From Rhizobiaceae bacterium (lineage in GTDB: Bacteria > Pseudomonadota > Alphaproteobacteria > Rhizobiales > Rhizobiaceae), in the NCBI GenBank assembly GCA_025698895.1, contig JAILWO010000001.1, positions 903,001 through 967,000 on the forward strand: a DNA stretch of 64,000 nucleotides. The letters run 5' to 3'. How positions within the stretch are numbered: the first letter of the stretch is position 1; each line of letters begins with the position of its first letter. Shown one piece after another: positions 1 to 10,263 of the stretch. The notes beneath the pieces were generated by a model, which was given only the letters and a program-made list of their open reading frames with translations, was not told where the DNA came from and searched no databases. The translations under genes and the position numbers were made by a program.

Positions 1-770
1 GCATTGTCCATGGCCGTCATCTTGGCGCCCATCTCGCCCGCGACGTTCTCGAGCAGGGCCCGGAAGATCTGGACGGCGATATTGCGCGGAATGAGATCGT
101 CCAGGATCTCGCCGGCCTCGGGCTCGTATTCGTAGACCGCGTTGCCCGCGGGCTCGGCGGCGGCATCGCCCTCAGGCGGGACCGTCGGGACGAGCTGCTG
201 CGCGGTCGGGACCTGGCTGATCACGGATTTGAACCGTGAGTAGAACAGCGTGCAGACGTCGAACTCGCCATCCTCGAACAGCTTGATCACCTTCCTGGCG
301 ACCTCGTCGGCGTGCACGAAGGAGATCTGCTTGACCTCCTTGAGCTCCACGCGATCGATGATCTGCCTGGAGTAGTCGCGCCGCAGAATGTCGTAACCCT
401 TCTTGCCAACGGTGATGATCTTCACCGTCTTGCCTTCGGCGATCAGCTTGCGGGCGTGCTCGCGCGCCAGGCGCGCGATCTGGCTGTTGAAGCCGCCGCA
501 CAGGCCGCGGTCGGCCGTGCAAACGACCAGCAGATGCGTATCGTCCTTGCCGGTGCCGCGCATCAGAGCCGGCCCGTCGCCGCCTTCGCCGAGCGCGGCG
601 GTGATGTTGGCCAGCACCGCCCCCATGCGCTCGGAGTAGGGACGCGCGGCCTCGGCCGCCTCCTGAGCGCGACGCAGCTTCGCCGCGGCGACCATCTGCA
701 TCGCCTTGGTGATCTTCTGCGTCGCCTTGACCGAGGCGATGCGGTTGCGGAGATCCTTGAGTGACGCCAT
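1..770 (-). CDS. atpG: ATP synthase F1 subunit gamma (partial, C-terminus cut by window edge)
   Basis: Central rotor stalk of F1F0 ATP synthase, which couples proton flow at the inner membrane to ATP synthesis in the alpha3beta3 head. The translation begins [11 protein letters not shown] and carries the family segments [17 protein letters not shown] near the N-terminus and [11 protein letters not shown] near residue 85. It ends at the window edge with MTAMDNA, which normally begins the last C-terminal helix, so roughly the final 30-40 residues lie outside. The ATG at 770 follows atpA by 24 bases in the same direction, as expected in an atpHAGDC operon. Identification is firm; only the end is missing. 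Confidence 0.96.
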   Translation of the reverse strand, partial: MASLKDLRNRIASVKATQKITKAMQMVAAAKLRRAQEAAEAARPYSERMGAVLANITAALGEGGDGPALMRGTGKDDTHLLVVCTADRGLCGGFNSQIARLAREHARKLIAEGKTVKIITVGKKGYDILRRDYSRQIIDRVELKEVKQISFVHADEVARKVIKLFEDGEFDVCTLFYSRFKSVISQVPTAQQLVPTVPPEGDAAAEPAGNAVYEYEPEAGEILDDLIPRNIAVQIFRALLENVAGEMGAKMTAMDN

Positions 771-794
771 GCCCTAGCTGCCAGCCCCTGTCGA

Positions 795-2324
795 TCAGGC
801 GAACGTCTTGGCGAAGGCGTCGATCTCGGCCTTCAGCCTTTCGCGAATGTCGTCGCTCAGCGCCTTCTCCTTGCGGATCGCCTCGAGCACCGGCTTGCCT
901 GTCGAGCGCATATGCGCCAGCAGGCCTTCCTCGAACTTGCCGACCTGAGCGACCGCGAGCTTGTCGAGATAGCCCTGGGTTCCGGCGAAGATGATGGCGA
1001 CTTGCTCTTCGGTCTTGAGCGGCGAGAACTGTGGCTGTTTGAGCAACTCGGTCAGGCGCGCGCCACGATTGAGCAAGCGCTGGGTTGCGGCATCAAGGTC
1101 GGAGCCGAACTGGGCGAAGGCGGCCATCTCGCGGTACTGGGCGAGCTCGCCCTTGATCGAGCCGGCGACCTGCTTCATTGCCTTGATCTGGGCCGCCGAG
1201 CCGACGCGCGACACCGACAGACCGACGTTCACGGCGGGGCGGATACCCTGGAAGAACAGATTGGTCTCCAGGAAGATCTGGCCGTCGGTGATCGAGATCA
1301 CGTTGGTGGGGATATAGGCCGACACGTCGTTGGCCTGCGTCTCGATGACCGGCAGTGCGGTCAGGGAGCCGGCGCCCATCTCGTCACTCATCTTGGCCGC
1401 CCGCTCCAGGAGGCGCGAATGAAGGTAGAAGACATCGCCCGGATAGGCTTCGCGCCCCGGCGGACGGCGCAGCAGGAGCGACATCTGGCGGTAGGCGACA
1501 GCCTGTTTGGACAGGTCGTCATAGCCGATCACCGCGTGCATTCCGTTGTCGCGGAAGAACTCGCCCATCGCGCAGCCGGCGAACGGCGCCAGAAACTGCA
1601 TCGGCGCGGGGTCGGACGCGGTCGCCGCCACGATGATCGAGTAGTCAAGCGCTCCGCGCTCCTCGAGCACCTTGACGAACTGCGCGACGGTCGAGCGCTT
1701 CTGGCCGACGGCGACATAGACGCAGTAGAGCTTCTGGCTCTCGTCATCGCCCTCGTTGAGCGACCTCTGGTTCAGGAACGTGTCGAGCAGGATTGCGGTC
1801 TTGCCGGTCTGGCGGTCGCCGATGACGAGTTCGCGCTGGCCGCGCCCGATCGGGATCAGGGCGTCGATGGCCTTCAGCCCGGTCGACATGGGTTCGTGCA
1901 CCGACTTGCGCGGGATGATGCCCGGGGCCTTGACGTCGACACGGCGGCGCTCGTCGGACTTGATCGGGCCCTTGCCGTCGATCGGATTGCCGAGCGCGTC
2001 CACCACACGGCCGAGCAGGCCGCGGCCGACCGGCACGTCGACGATCGCGCCGGTGCGCTTGACCGTGTCGCCTTCCTTGATGTCACGGTCGGAGCCGAAG
2101 ATCACGACGCCGACATTGTCGGTCTCGAGATTGAGCGCCATGCCGCGAATCCCGCCGGGAAACTCGACCATCTCGCCGGCCTGGACATTGTCGAGGCCGT
2201 AGACGCGGGCGATCCCGTCGCCGACCGCCAGAACCTGGCCGACCTCCGAAACCTCGGCCTCCTTGCCGAAATTCTTGATCTGGTCCTTGAGAATTGCGGA
2301 AATTTCCGCGGCGCGGATATCCAT
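795..2324 (-). CDS. atpA: ATP synthase F1 subunit alpha
   Basis: Non-catalytic nucleotide-binding subunit of the F1 head (509 aa, normal length). The N-terminal stretch [16 protein letters not shown] is typical of rhizobial AtpA. The Walker A motif GDRQTGKT is at residues 169-176, and the conserved region [13 protein letters not shown], with the arginine that reaches the catalytic site, is near residue 373. The start codon overlaps the atpH stop by one base (TGATG), pointing to translational coupling. It is followed by atpG after a short gap. Nothing unusual is seen. Confidence 0.98.
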   Translation of the reverse strand: MDIRAAEISAILKDQIKNFGKEAEVSEVGQVLAVGDGIARVYGLDNVQAGEMVEFPGGIRGMALNLETDNVGVVIFGSDRDIKEGDTVKRTGAIVDVPVGRGLLGRVVDALGNPIDGKGPIKSDERRRVDVKAPGIIPRKSVHEPMSTGLKAIDALIPIGRGQRELVIGDRQTGKTAILLDTFLNQRSLNEGDDESQKLYCVYVAVGQKRSTVAQFVKVLEERGALDYSIIVAATASDPAPMQFLAPFAGCAMGEFFRDNGMHAVIGYDDLSKQAVAYRQMSLLLRRPPGREAYPGDVFYLHSRLLERAAKMSDEMGAGSLTALPVIETQANDVSAYIPTNVISITDGQIFLETNLFFQGIRPAVNVGLSVSRVGSAAQIKAMKQVAGSIKGELAQYREMAAFAQFGSDLDAATQRLLNRGARLTELLKQPQFSPLKTEEQVAIIFAGTQGYLDKLAVAQVGKFEEGLLAHMRSTGKPVLEAIRKEKALSDDIRERLKAEIDAFAKTFA

Positions 2325-2884
2325 CAGCCGACCTCTTTCAGTGCAAGCTTGAGCGAATCGAGTTTGGTCTTGAGCGACGTGTCGATCTGGCGCGACCCCA
2401 TGCGCACGATCATGCCGCCCAGCAGCGACGGATCGACGGTCAGCGCGATCACCACGTCCTTGCCGGCCACGTCCTTGAGCGTGGCGGCGAGCTCCTTCTC
2501 CTGCTGGGCCGACAGCGCGTGGGCCGACACGACCTCGGCCGACACCTCGCCCCGGTCGGCGGCGGCGATGCGTCGGAACGCCCTGATCATCGCCGGCACC
2601 GCAAAGATGCGGCGGTTTTTCGCCACGACGCGCAGGAAATTGCCCGTCAGCCCCTTGATGCCGGCCTTGTCGACAATGGCGGACACCGCCCTGAACTGCT
2701 CGTCGGCCGAAAAGACCGGGCTTTCAATAAGCCGCCTCATGTCCTCGCTGCCGTCGATCAGGGCCTCGAAACGGCCGAGATCAGACTCGACCGTCGGGAT
2801 CGAGCCGTCTTCCTTCGCGAGATCGAAAAGCGAACCCGCATATCGCTCGGCAAGGCCTGAAACGGGAGAGGAGGATTGCGCCAA
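2324..2884 (-). CDS. atpH: ATP synthase F1 subunit delta
   Basis: Peripheral-stalk subunit that holds the F1 head to the b subunits. The frame is open upstream to 3013, but the extra N-terminus has no family character. The TTG at 2884 gives a 186-residue protein beginning with [20 protein letters not shown], which matches the start and length of other alphaproteobacterial AtpH proteins, so that start is preferred. C-terminal conserved sequences include [18 protein letters not shown]. It is the first gene of the atp cluster and overlaps atpA by one base. The start codon remains an inference because no strong Shine-Dalgarno sequence precedes the TTG. Confidence 0.9.
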   Translation of the reverse strand: MAQSSSPVSGLAERYAGSLFDLAKEDGSIPTVESDLGRFEALIDGSEDMRRLIESPVFSADEQFRAVSAIVDKAGIKGLTGNFLRVVAKNRRIFAVPAMIRAFRRIAAADRGEVSAEVVSAHALSAQQEKELAATLKDVAGKDVVIALTVDPSLLGGMIVRMGSRQIDTSLKTKLDSLKLALKEVG

Positions 2885-3125
2885 GGGAAACCGTCTTTTC
2901 TCTAGGAGCCCAACATCAATACGTCTGGCCGCAGACTTGCCGCTGGAGCCTGTGGCTCTGGCTAAATCATTGACCTTTAAGATATTTTCCAACCACAGGT
3001 GCGGGCTTGCCACGTCCCCCGGTCGAAAGCCGTCCGCCGTCTAGCACAGGCCTTTCGCCACCGCAACACGGCGGATGCCGGGCATTACGGCCCTTTCGTC
3101 GCATCCTCGCCGGGCCTGGTGCGGC

Positions 3126-3521
3126 TCACGCCACGAGCCCGAACGCGAAGGCGAGCGGCAGGGCGGCGAGCAGAGCCTCGACCGCAGCCCAGGTCCAGTT
3201 CCGCAGGCCGTTGCCGTCGTCGGACATCATCGACACGATGCGGCCGAACAAGGCGAAAGCCCAGGCGAAGCCGAGCGAAAGGTAGATCAGCGGCTGCGCA
3301 AGCAGCAGCGCCGACAGGCCGAGACCGAGCTGGAAGCCTGCGATGGAGGCGCGGGATGCCGCCAGGGCACGGGGACTGTCGGCCGGGCGCGGCAGACCGA
3401 TCAGCCGAAAGCCGGCGCGCGGCGCGAACAGGAACAGCAGCCCGAGAAGCACGGTCGCCGCCGCCGATATCCAGGCGAGCCACTCGCCCTGGCTGACCGG
3501 CCAGGGAAAGGCGATGTCCAT
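3126..3521 (-). CDS. Small integral membrane protein, DUF4345-like
   Basis: A 131-residue hydrophobic protein with about four predicted membrane segments (roughly residues 14-33, 55-75, 77-95 and 108-130). A charged loop with RIVSMMSDDGNG lies between the third and fourth segments. This layout resembles the DUF4345 family of unknown function; I am not certain of the family. It lies 54 bases downstream of the flavin-binding protein gene in the same orientation and may be cotranscribed with it. No enzyme motif can be seen. Confidence 0.65.
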   Translation of the reverse strand: MDIAFPWPVSQGEWLAWISAAATVLLGLLFLFAPRAGFRLIGLPRPADSPRALAASRASIAGFQLGLGLSALLLAQPLIYLSLGFAWAFALFGRIVSMMSDDGNGLRNWTWAAVEALLAALPLAFAFGLVA

Positions 3522-3575
3522 CAGCGCGACCTCCGCTCGAATCCGCCCGCGACCACGCCGACGATGGCGTACATC

Positions 3576-4190
3576 CTACCACAACGACTTGGCATAGGCT
3601 TCGTCCAGGCGGCGGTCCATCTCGGCCGCCGATTCGGCAAGGGCGAGCTGATCCTTGAGGATATGCCCGAGCGTTGGCATCTCGTCGCGCGGCGGCCAGC
3701 TCTCCGGCTCCCACAGCCGCGAGCGCATGAACGCCTTGGCGCAGTGCATGTAGACGGCGCGCGCCTTGACGATGATCACGCTCGGCGGCGCCTTGCCGTC
3801 AATCGACAATCTTTCGCGCAGCGCCGTATCGTCCGTGATCCGTGCCTCGCCATTGATGCGCAGCGTCTCGTTCATGCCGGGGATCAGGAAGAGCAATCCC
3901 ACCGCGGGATTGACGAGAATGTTCTCCAGCGTGTCGAGCCGGTTGTTGCCGGGCCGGTCGGGTATCGCCAGCGTTATGTCGTCGAGCAGGGCGGTAAAGC
4001 CCGGCCGGTCGCCCTTGGGCGTCACGTCGGCATTGCCGTTTTCGTCCTGGGAACCGATCAGCACGAAGGGGCTTCGTGCGATGAAATCCCTGGCATGACG
4101 ATCCAGGGAACGCAGTTCCTTGCGTACCGCCCCTTCACCGGGTTGCTTGTAGATCGAGCGCAGCTGCTCTCGACTTTCGATATATCTCAT
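3576..4190 (-). CDS. PPOX-class FMN-binding flavoprotein, MSMEG_1061-like
   Basis: A 204-residue protein of the pyridoxamine 5'-phosphate oxidase-like split-barrel superfamily. Characteristic parts are the first barrel strands with PFVLIGSQDENGNADVTPKGD, the segment DRPGNNRLDTLENILVNPAVGLLFLIPG that forms the cofactor pocket in this family, and a C-terminal part with MHCAKAFMRSRLW. Such proteins bind FMN or F420 and reduce small molecules, but the substrate cannot be told from sequence. The start lies three bases after the yciB stop, so it probably shares the dapF-mtaB-ftsY-yciB transcript. Confidence 0.85.
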   Translation of the reverse strand: MRYIESREQLRSIYKQPGEGAVRKELRSLDRHARDFIARSPFVLIGSQDENGNADVTPKGDRPGFTALLDDITLAIPDRPGNNRLDTLENILVNPAVGLLFLIPGMNETLRINGEARITDDTALRERLSIDGKAPPSVIIVKARAVYMHCAKAFMRSRLWEPESWPPRDEMPTLGHILKDQLALAESAAEMDRRLDEAYAKSLW

Positions 4191-4193
4191 CTG

Positions 4194-4853
4194 TCACCCC
4201 TTGCGCACGGTCTGATCGGTGGAGTGACGCATGATCAGCGGCATCTGGGCAAGCGTGAATGCGATCGTGATCGGCATGGTCGCCCACACCTTGAATGCCA
4301 CCCAGAAATCCGTCGAGAAGTTACGCCAGACAACCTCGTTCAACACCGCCAGGAACAGAAAGAACAGGCCCCAGCGCAAAGTGAGCTTTCGCCACCCTTC
4401 GGCATCCAGCCGGAAGGCGGCTCCGAACACGTAGCCCAGCAGCGAACGACCGAAAGCTAGGCCGATCAGCAGGATCGCGCCGAACAGGGAGTTCACGATG
4501 GTCGGCTTCATCTTGATGAAGGTCTCGTTCTGCAGGATCAGCGTCAGCGCCCCGAAGACGAAAACCACCACGCCCGACACCAGCGGCATGATCGGCAGGC
4601 TGCGCGTCATCAGCCAGGAGACGGACAGCGATATGGCAGTGGCCGCCATGAAGAGCGCCGTCGCGATGAACAGCGGCCCCCCGAGTTCGCCGAGGGCGGG
4701 GAACCGCTCGGCCAGCCATTCCCCGCGTGAATTGGCGAAGAAGAAGACCAGCAGGGGACCAAGCTCCAGGACGAATTTCAGGAGACCGTTCATCTCCTTC
4801 TGGCGCGGGTCGGCGTAGCTCTGTTCGAAGACATGCTTGTCAGTCATGCTCAT
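4194..4853 (-). CDS. yciB: Inner-membrane septation protein A (YciB/IspZ family)
   Basis: A polytopic inner-membrane protein of 219 residues with about five membrane segments. It carries the family signatures [28 protein letters not shown] and [24 protein letters not shown]. In enterobacteria YciB interacts with cell-envelope and division factors; its exact biochemical role is unknown. The ATG overlaps the ftsY stop (4850-4853), so translation is likely coupled to ftsY, an arrangement common in Rhizobiales. Confidence 0.93.
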   Translation of the reverse strand: MSMTDKHVFEQSYADPRQKEMNGLLKFVLELGPLLVFFFANSRGEWLAERFPALGELGGPLFIATALFMAATAISLSVSWLMTRSLPIMPLVSGVVVFVFGALTLILQNETFIKMKPTIVNSLFGAILLIGLAFGRSLLGYVFGAAFRLDAEGWRKLTLRWGLFFLFLAVLNEVVWRNFSTDFWVAFKVWATMPITIAFTLAQMPLIMRHSTDQTVRKG

Positions 4854-6433
4854 GCCACTCCGGCGATTGCGCGGGCGAACTCGTCCGCGGAGAAGGGTTC
4901 GAGGTCGTCGACCTGTTCGCCGACGCCGATGAAATAGACGGGCAGCTTGTGCTTGGCGGCGATGGCGACCAGGATGCCGCCGCGCGCCGTGCCATCGAGC
5001 TTCGTCATTACCAGGCCGTTCACGCCGGCCACGTTGCGGAAGATCTCAACCTGGTTCAGCGCGTTCTGGCCGGTCGTGGCGTCGACGGTCTGGAGGACGG
5101 TATGTGGCGCCTCCGGGTCGAGCTTGCGCAAGACGCGCACGATTTTTTCCAGTTCCGCCATCAGCTCGGTCTTGTTCTGCAACCGGCCCGCCGTATCGAT
5201 GATGAGAACGTCGGAACCCGCAGCCCTTGCCTTTTCGAAGGCATCATAGGCGAGACCGGCCGCGTCGGCGCCCAGTTTCGACGAAACGACGGGCGATCCG
5301 GTCCGCTCGCCCCAGATCTTCAACTGTTCGATCGCGGCGGCGCGAAAGGTATCACCGGCCGCGAGCGTCACCGAAAGCCCGCCCGAAACCAGCTTGGCCG
5401 CGAGCTTGCCGATCGTCGTGGTCTTGCCCGTGCCATTGACGCCGACCACGAGCATGACATGCGGCTTCACCGACAGATCGAGCTCAAGCGGCAACGCGAC
5501 CGGCGTCAGCACTTTGGCGATTTCGGCGGCCATCACGGCCCGCACGTCGGCTTCCGTCGTCTGCCGGCCGTAGCGGCCCGATTCCAGCGCGTCGGTGACC
5601 CGCATCGCAGTCTCCATGCCGAGATCGGCGCGGATCAGCACCTCCTCCAGTTCCTCGACGATCTCCTCCGTCAGCCGGCCCTTGGTGAAGATGCCGGCCA
5701 GATTGTCGCCGAGTTCCTTCGATGAGCGCGACAGGCCGCTGCGCAGCCGTTGAAACCAGCTCTGTTTCGGCGGGGCGGCGGGGATCGGTTCCGGCTCGAC
5801 CTTCCGTTCGACGGACTTCGCGACCGTAAGGCGGCCGGATGGCGGAGATGAGGGCGGCTGCGGCAGCGCCCCGGTAACCGGTGAGCCACCGTTCTCCCTG
5901 AGAGGAGGATATTGGACAGGTGTCTCGTCGGGCGGCGTCGGCACACGTGGCGCGGGCCCCTCCAGCATGATCGGCTCGGGCAGCTCAGTGGAGGCGACGG
6001 CCTCCCGCCTCTCGTCGGACGCGTCCTCGCCGACATCGCGCCCCGTAACCTCGTCGGGCGGCAAGAAAGACGTTTCGCCCGGCTGCGGCTGCGGAGCGGA
6101 ATCGGTCTGGGCCTCAGCCCCGCTTTCCGACGAGGTCAGCGGGGACTCCGATATCGGCTGCGCCTCGAGGGGAGGGCCTTCGGGTCCCGAGGGTTCCTGG
6201 ATGGGCCGAACTGGTTCAGGTGGCCTCGCCTCTTCCCGCGCGCCCGGCTCGGGAAACGCTTCATCCGCGACCGCATCCGGCTCCGCGAAGGCTGTCCCCG
6301 CGAGGGGAACCGACGGCGCTTCCTCCGGTGTCCCGACGGCGGCTTCCTGCGGCCTCTCCTCCTCGGCACCGACGGGTTCGCTGGCGTCGCTCCGGGCGAA
6401 AGAGAATATCTTCTTGATGAAGCCGAGGGCCAT
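4850..6433 (-). CDS. ftsY: Signal recognition particle receptor FtsY
   Basis: GTPase that docks the SRP-ribosome complex at the inner membrane for cotranslational insertion. Residues 1-220 form a long acidic, proline-rich extension typical of the membrane-associated A domain. The N domain spans about 225-310 and the G domain about 325-525. Visible GTPase motifs are GVNGTGKT (331-338), DTAGR (413-417) and TKLD (477-480), with DATTGQNA near 451. At 527 residues it is longer than E. coli FtsY-core forms because of the acidic extension. It sits between mtaB and yciB and overlaps yciB. Confidence 0.97.
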   Translation of the reverse strand: MALGFIKKIFSFARSDASEPVGAEEERPQEAAVGTPEEAPSVPLAGTAFAEPDAVADEAFPEPGAREEARPPEPVRPIQEPSGPEGPPLEAQPISESPLTSSESGAEAQTDSAPQPQPGETSFLPPDEVTGRDVGEDASDERREAVASTELPEPIMLEGPAPRVPTPPDETPVQYPPLRENGGSPVTGALPQPPSSPPSGRLTVAKSVERKVEPEPIPAAPPKQSWFQRLRSGLSRSSKELGDNLAGIFTKGRLTEEIVEELEEVLIRADLGMETAMRVTDALESGRYGRQTTEADVRAVMAAEIAKVLTPVALPLELDLSVKPHVMLVVGVNGTGKTTTIGKLAAKLVSGGLSVTLAAGDTFRAAAIEQLKIWGERTGSPVVSSKLGADAAGLAYDAFEKARAAGSDVLIIDTAGRLQNKTELMAELEKIVRVLRKLDPEAPHTVLQTVDATTGQNALNQVEIFRNVAGVNGLVMTKLDGTARGGILVAIAAKHKLPVYFIGVGEQVDDLEPFSADEFARAIAGVA

Positions 6434-6451
6434 AAGCGAGGTCCGTTTCGG

Positions 6452-7756
6452 TCAGGCTGCGAGCGCGGCGTCGAGGCGGGCCGTCAATCGCGATCCGTCA
6501 TGGCCGGCGATCCGGACGTCAACGATTTCGCCCGGCTCGCCCGGCTCGACGGCTGCGAGGGTGAAGCCTTCCGTCCGGCCAAGCCCGTCGCGTTCGATCA
6601 GGATTCGTTGCCGCGATCCGACGAGCGAATCCAGATGCGCCCGGTACGCCACGTCGCCCGCTTCCCGCAACCTTGCGGCGCGCTCTTTCACGATCCGGCG
6701 CGGCAGTTGCGGCATGCGCGCCGCCGGTGTGCCGTCGCGCGGTGAAAACGGAAAGACGTGCAGATGCGTCAGGCCGCACTCCGCCACTATTCTGAGCGAG
6801 TTGTCGAACATCGCTTCCGTCTCGGTCGGGAAGCCGGCGATGATGTCGGCGCCGAAGACGATATCGGACCGCAACCCGCGCGCTTCCTCGCAGAACCGGA
6901 TCGCGTCATCGCGCAGATGACGTCTTTTCATGCGCTTGAGGATCATGTCGTCGCCGGCCTGGAGCGACAGATGTAGATGCGGCATCAGCCGGCGTTCGGT
7001 CGCCAGCGCGTCCATCAGCTCCGGATCGGCCTCGATGGAATCAATCGACGACAGGCGCAGCCGGTCGAGATCCGGCACCTGCTTCAGGATCACCGTCACA
7101 AGCCGGCCCAGTCGCGGACTGCCCGGCAGGTCGCCGCCCCAGCTCGTCAGGTCGACCCCCGACAGCACCACCTCGCGACAACCATTGCCGACGAGGCGCT
7201 TGACCTGCTCGACCACGGCGCCCGCCGGTACCGACCGCGAATTGCCGCGCCCGAAGGGGATGATGCAGAAGGTGCAGCGGTGATCGCAGCCGTTCTGGAC
7301 CTGCACGAAGGCGCGCGTGCGGCCCTCCATGGCGTCGACCATATGCGAGGCGGTCTCGGTCACGCTCATGATGTCGTTGACCCGCGCCTTCTCATAGCGA
7401 TTGACGCCGAAATCAGGCAGGGCGCGGTAATTGTGCGCGCGGAGCTTTTCCTCATTGCCCAGCACCAGATCGACCTCGTCCATCCCCGCGAAGGTCTCGG
7501 GCTCGGTCTGGGCGGCACATCCGGTCACAACGATGCGCGCGGCCGGGTTGTCCCGGCGCGCCTTGCGGACGGCCTGGCGCGCCTGCCTGACCGCTTCGGC
7601 GGTAACGGCGCATGTATTGACGACGATCGCGCCGCCATCGAGGCCGCCCAGCCCCGCCGCGCTGGCCTCGCGACGCACGACTTCGGATTCATAGGCGTTC
7701 ATCCGGCAACCGAAGGTGATTACTTCGACCCCGCCTGCCTGGGCACTCTTCGTCAT
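6452..7756 (-). CDS. mtaB: tRNA (t6A37) methylthiotransferase MtaB
   Basis: Radical-SAM enzyme that converts t6A to ms2t6A at position 37 of ANN-decoding tRNAs. The N-terminal UPF0004 domain supplies three cluster cysteines, in ITFGCRMN, VVNTCAV and VVTGCAAQ. The radical SAM CxxxCxxC motif reads CDHRCTFC and is followed by IPFGRG. A C-terminal TRAM-like part begins around residue 370. The protein has 434 residues, normal for the MtaB branch. The start codon overlaps the dapF stop by one base (TGATG), so the pair is translationally coupled. Confidence 0.95.
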   Translation of the reverse strand: MTKSAQAGGVEVITFGCRMNAYESEVVRREASAAGLGGLDGGAIVVNTCAVTAEAVRQARQAVRKARRDNPAARIVVTGCAAQTEPETFAGMDEVDLVLGNEEKLRAHNYRALPDFGVNRYEKARVNDIMSVTETASHMVDAMEGRTRAFVQVQNGCDHRCTFCIIPFGRGNSRSVPAGAVVEQVKRLVGNGCREVVLSGVDLTSWGGDLPGSPRLGRLVTVILKQVPDLDRLRLSSIDSIEADPELMDALATERRLMPHLHLSLQAGDDMILKRMKRRHLRDDAIRFCEEARGLRSDIVFGADIIAGFPTETEAMFDNSLRIVAECGLTHLHVFPFSPRDGTPAARMPQLPRRIVKERAARLREAGDVAYRAHLDSLVGSRQRILIERDGLGRTEGFTLAAVEPGEPGEIVDVRIAGHDGSRLTARLDAALAA

Positions 7757-8640
7757 CAGGCCTCGACCTTTTCGTCATCCCGCGACCATGCTCCAGTCGC
7801 CGGGTCGAGCATGCCGGAAAACTCCCACTGCGCCGGGCCCGTCAGGACGACGTGATCGTCGGCGCGCCACTCCACCTCCAGCTGTCCGCCGGGCGCGGTG
7901 ACGGCGACCCGGCGCCCGGTGCGGTTTGTGCGTGCCCCGCTGACCGCCGCCGCGCATGCCGCCGAGCCGCAGGCGCGTGTCAGTCCGGCACCGCGCTCCC
8001 AGGTCCTGATCGTCATGGCTTCCCGCGACGTCACCTGTGCGATGGTGATGTTGGCACGTTCGGGGAAGATCGGGTGGTTCTCCAGAAGCGGTCCGAAGCG
8101 CTCGAGGTTATAGCTCCAGACATCGCCGTCGACCCAGAAGATCGCGTGCGGGTTGCCCATGGACATCGCCGATGGAGAATGCAGCACCGGCGCGTCGATC
8201 GGACCGATCTGCAATTCGATCATGCGCGTGTCACGGAACTCCTCGGCAAGCGGTATCTCCTCCCAGCCGAAGCGTGGCCGGCCCATGTCGACGGAGATCG
8301 TGCCGTCGGGATGTTCGTGCGCATTGAGCAGGCCGGCGATGGTCTCGAAAGTGAAATCCGTGCGGCCGGTCTCCGCGGCGAGTGCCTGCACCACGCAGCG
8401 GGTTCCGTTGCCACAAGCCTGCGCGCCCGAACCGTCGGCGTTCAGTATGTCGATGAAGAAGTCGGTACCGTCCGTGCGGTGATCGTGGATCGCCATGATC
8501 TGGTCGAACCGGACCTCGGCCTCAGCCGCCAGCGCGCGGGCGGCGGAAGCCTGGACACGATCCGCGCGACCGCGCATATCGGCAACGATGATCTCGTTGC
8601 CGGCGCCGTTCATCTTCGCGAATGGAACAGGTTCGCCCAT
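7756..8640 (-). CDS. dapF: Diaminopimelate epimerase
   Basis: Converts LL- to meso-diaminopimelate, the precursor of both lysine and the peptidoglycan cross-link. Both catalytic cysteines are present, in ACGNGTRC (about residue 76) and [10 protein letters not shown] (about residue 222). The N-terminal [13 protein letters not shown] and the central MGNPHAIF are also conserved. Length (294 aa) is slightly above the E. coli enzyme and usual for Rhizobiales. It appears to be first in a dapF-mtaB-ftsY-yciB run with short overlaps. Confidence 0.97.
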   Translation of the reverse strand: MGEPVPFAKMNGAGNEIIVADMRGRADRVQASAARALAAEAEVRFDQIMAIHDHRTDGTDFFIDILNADGSGAQACGNGTRCVVQALAAETGRTDFTFETIAGLLNAHEHPDGTISVDMGRPRFGWEEIPLAEEFRDTRMIELQIGPIDAPVLHSPSAMSMGNPHAIFWVDGDVWSYNLERFGPLLENHPIFPERANITIAQVTSREAMTIRTWERGAGLTRACGSAACAAAVSGARTNRTGRRVAVTAPGGQLEVEWRADDHVVLTGPAQWEFSGMLDPATGAWSRDDEKVEA

Positions 8641-8720
8641 CTATGTGGCCCGCGCTTCGGTTTCACGGGCCTATATGGCGGAACGAGGCTCCGATTGCCA
8701 GCGTCGGCTTGCCCGGCCCG

Positions 8721-8882
8721 TCAGGCGATCGCGACTATGCCCAGCGCGACCAGCAGGAACAACACCAGCACGATGCCGATCAGGATCTTCGCGCCGGTCA
8801 TGGCGACGCCCGAGATCGTGTGCAGTCCGAGCAGGCCCGCGACCGCGGCGACGATGAGAAGAATGATGATCCACTTGATCAT
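8721..8882 (-). CDS. DUF1328-type small membrane protein (53 aa)
   Basis: A 53-residue protein starting MIKWIIILLIVAAVAG and ending with a second hydrophobic helix, KILIGIVLVLFLLVALGI. Two short membrane helices around a polar turn containing HTISG match the DUF1328/YtjA family, often seen in stress-responsive alphaproteobacterial genes. The ATG at 8882 and the stop at 8721-8723 are clear, and an AAGGGAGCC-like sequence lies upstream. Function is unknown. It stands alone between dapF and the metallo-hydrolase gene. Confidence 0.85.
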   Translation of the reverse strand: MIKWIIILLIVAAVAGLLGLHTISGVAMTGAKILIGIVLVLFLLVALGIVAIA

Positions 8883-8969
8883 GGGAAGGCTCCCTCACTT
8901 GGCGCCAACAATCCGGCGCAGGCGGACAACCCGCCGCGTCGCGTTTTGTTCCCGACGCTGTCGTGGCCG

Positions 8970-10049
8970 TCACGCCTCCGGCACGTCCCAGACCTCGCCG
9001 GGAAGCATCGGCCGGAACCGGTCGCGCGGGACCTTCTCGCGATCAAGCGCGGCCAGCAGAAGCTCGCGCGGCTCCTCGATGCCCTCATTGGTCAGCTGGA
9101 ACGTCGCCCAGTGATGGCCCGCCGCGAAGGCGGCGTTGCAAAGCATCATGCCGGCCACCGCTTCGTCGGGATTCTGATGCTGGGCCTCCATGAACCAGCG
9201 CGGTTCGTAGGCGCCGAAAGGCAGGATGGCCAGGCGGAACGAGCCGTGCTTCTCGGCCGCCGCGCGATAGTTCACGCCCGCGTGGAAGCCGGTATCGCCG
9301 ACATGGTAGATCCGGCCGGCCGGTGTCTCGACCACGAAGCCCGCCCAAAGCGCCATGCGCCTGTCGCCCATGCCGCGCGCCGACCAATGATGAACAGGTT
9401 CCACATGCACCGTCACGCCATCTGCGATTTCGACGGCCTCGCCCCAGTCATGGGCGGTCATCCGCATGTCGGGTATGTCGGCGCCGACGATCGCATCATT
9501 GCCCAGCGGCGTGACGACGAGCGGATCGTGATCCGCCTTCAGCCGCCTCAGCGTCGCGATATCCATATGGTCGTAATGGTTGTGGCTGAGCAGGATCAAG
9601 TCGATCGGCGGAAGATCCGCGAAGGCGATGCCCGGCGCATTGACCCGCTTCGGACCGGCAAAGGAAACCGGCGAGGCCCGGTCCGACCAGACCGGATCGG
9701 TGAGGATGTTCAGCCCCGCGACCTGCACGAGCAGTGTCGCATGTCCGACCATGGTGACGCGCAGGTTTTTGCCGTCAACGCGCTCGTCGGGCCTTGCCGG
9801 TTCGTGCGGACTTGGGAACGTCGCCGGCCACACGGCCCGGCCGCCCCCAAACTGCCAGCGCAGCAGATCACCCGGGCCGCGCGGCGGCGTGCCATTGGGA
9901 TTGAAGAACACACGGCCGTCGAAATGGTCGCTTTGGGGTCCTGAATAGTAGCGGTTGCCGGCATTTGCCTTGCTGGCCATCAAGACACCTCCCCCGCCCG
10001 CGGCGAGGCCCCCAAGGCCAATCCATTTCAGAACCGATCGCCTTTTCAT
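8970..10049 (-). CDS. Tat-exported MBL-fold metal-dependent hydrolase (NAPE-PLD/UlaG-like)
   Basis: Metallo-beta-lactamase-fold hydrolase of 359 residues. The metal motif SHNHYDHMD matches HxHxDH, and further ligands are likely in EPVHHWS and HVGDTGFH. The overall pattern resembles bacterial NAPE-phospholipase D-like or lipid-hydrolase members, but the substrate is not known. The ATG at 10049 is preferred over the upstream in-frame ATG (10097) because it places a twin-arginine signal, KRRSVLKW, at the N-terminus followed by a glycine/alanine-rich hydrophobic stretch ending near SKANAG. The enzyme should therefore be exported folded to the periplasm. Confidence 0.85.
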   Translation of the reverse strand: MKRRSVLKWIGLGGLAAGGGGVLMASKANAGNRYYSGPQSDHFDGRVFFNPNGTPPRGPGDLLRWQFGGGRAVWPATFPSPHEPARPDERVDGKNLRVTMVGHATLLVQVAGLNILTDPVWSDRASPVSFAGPKRVNAPGIAFADLPPIDLILLSHNHYDHMDIATLRRLKADHDPLVVTPLGNDAIVGADIPDMRMTAHDWGEAVEIADGVTVHVEPVHHWSARGMGDRRMALWAGFVVETPAGRIYHVGDTGFHAGVNYRAAAEKHGSFRLAILPFGAYEPRWFMEAQHQNPDEAVAGMMLCNAAFAAGHHWATFQLTNEGIEEPRELLLAALDREKVPRDRFRPMLPGEVWDVPEA

Positions 10050-10263
10050 GATGAACCTCAGATAGAACCGATCGAACCGGATTCCAAACACCACCACGGC
10101 GATCCGGGCCGCGCCGCTCGGGTCGCGCCATGTCGCTTGCCAATACTAAATTAACCATGTGCGTGGTTGGATTGTCCCCGTTCTCGCCACTTTTGTGATG
10201 GTTGAAAGGGAACAGCGACGCTCCGGCCGCGTTTGCGGATCGAAGGATGGACTGGGGAAAATC

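Noticed and set aside
912-3044. Long open frame on the plus strand opposite atpA and atpH
   Set aside because: It has no recognisable domain and mirrors the codon pattern of the ATP synthase genes, which in high-GC DNA often leaves an antisense frame open.
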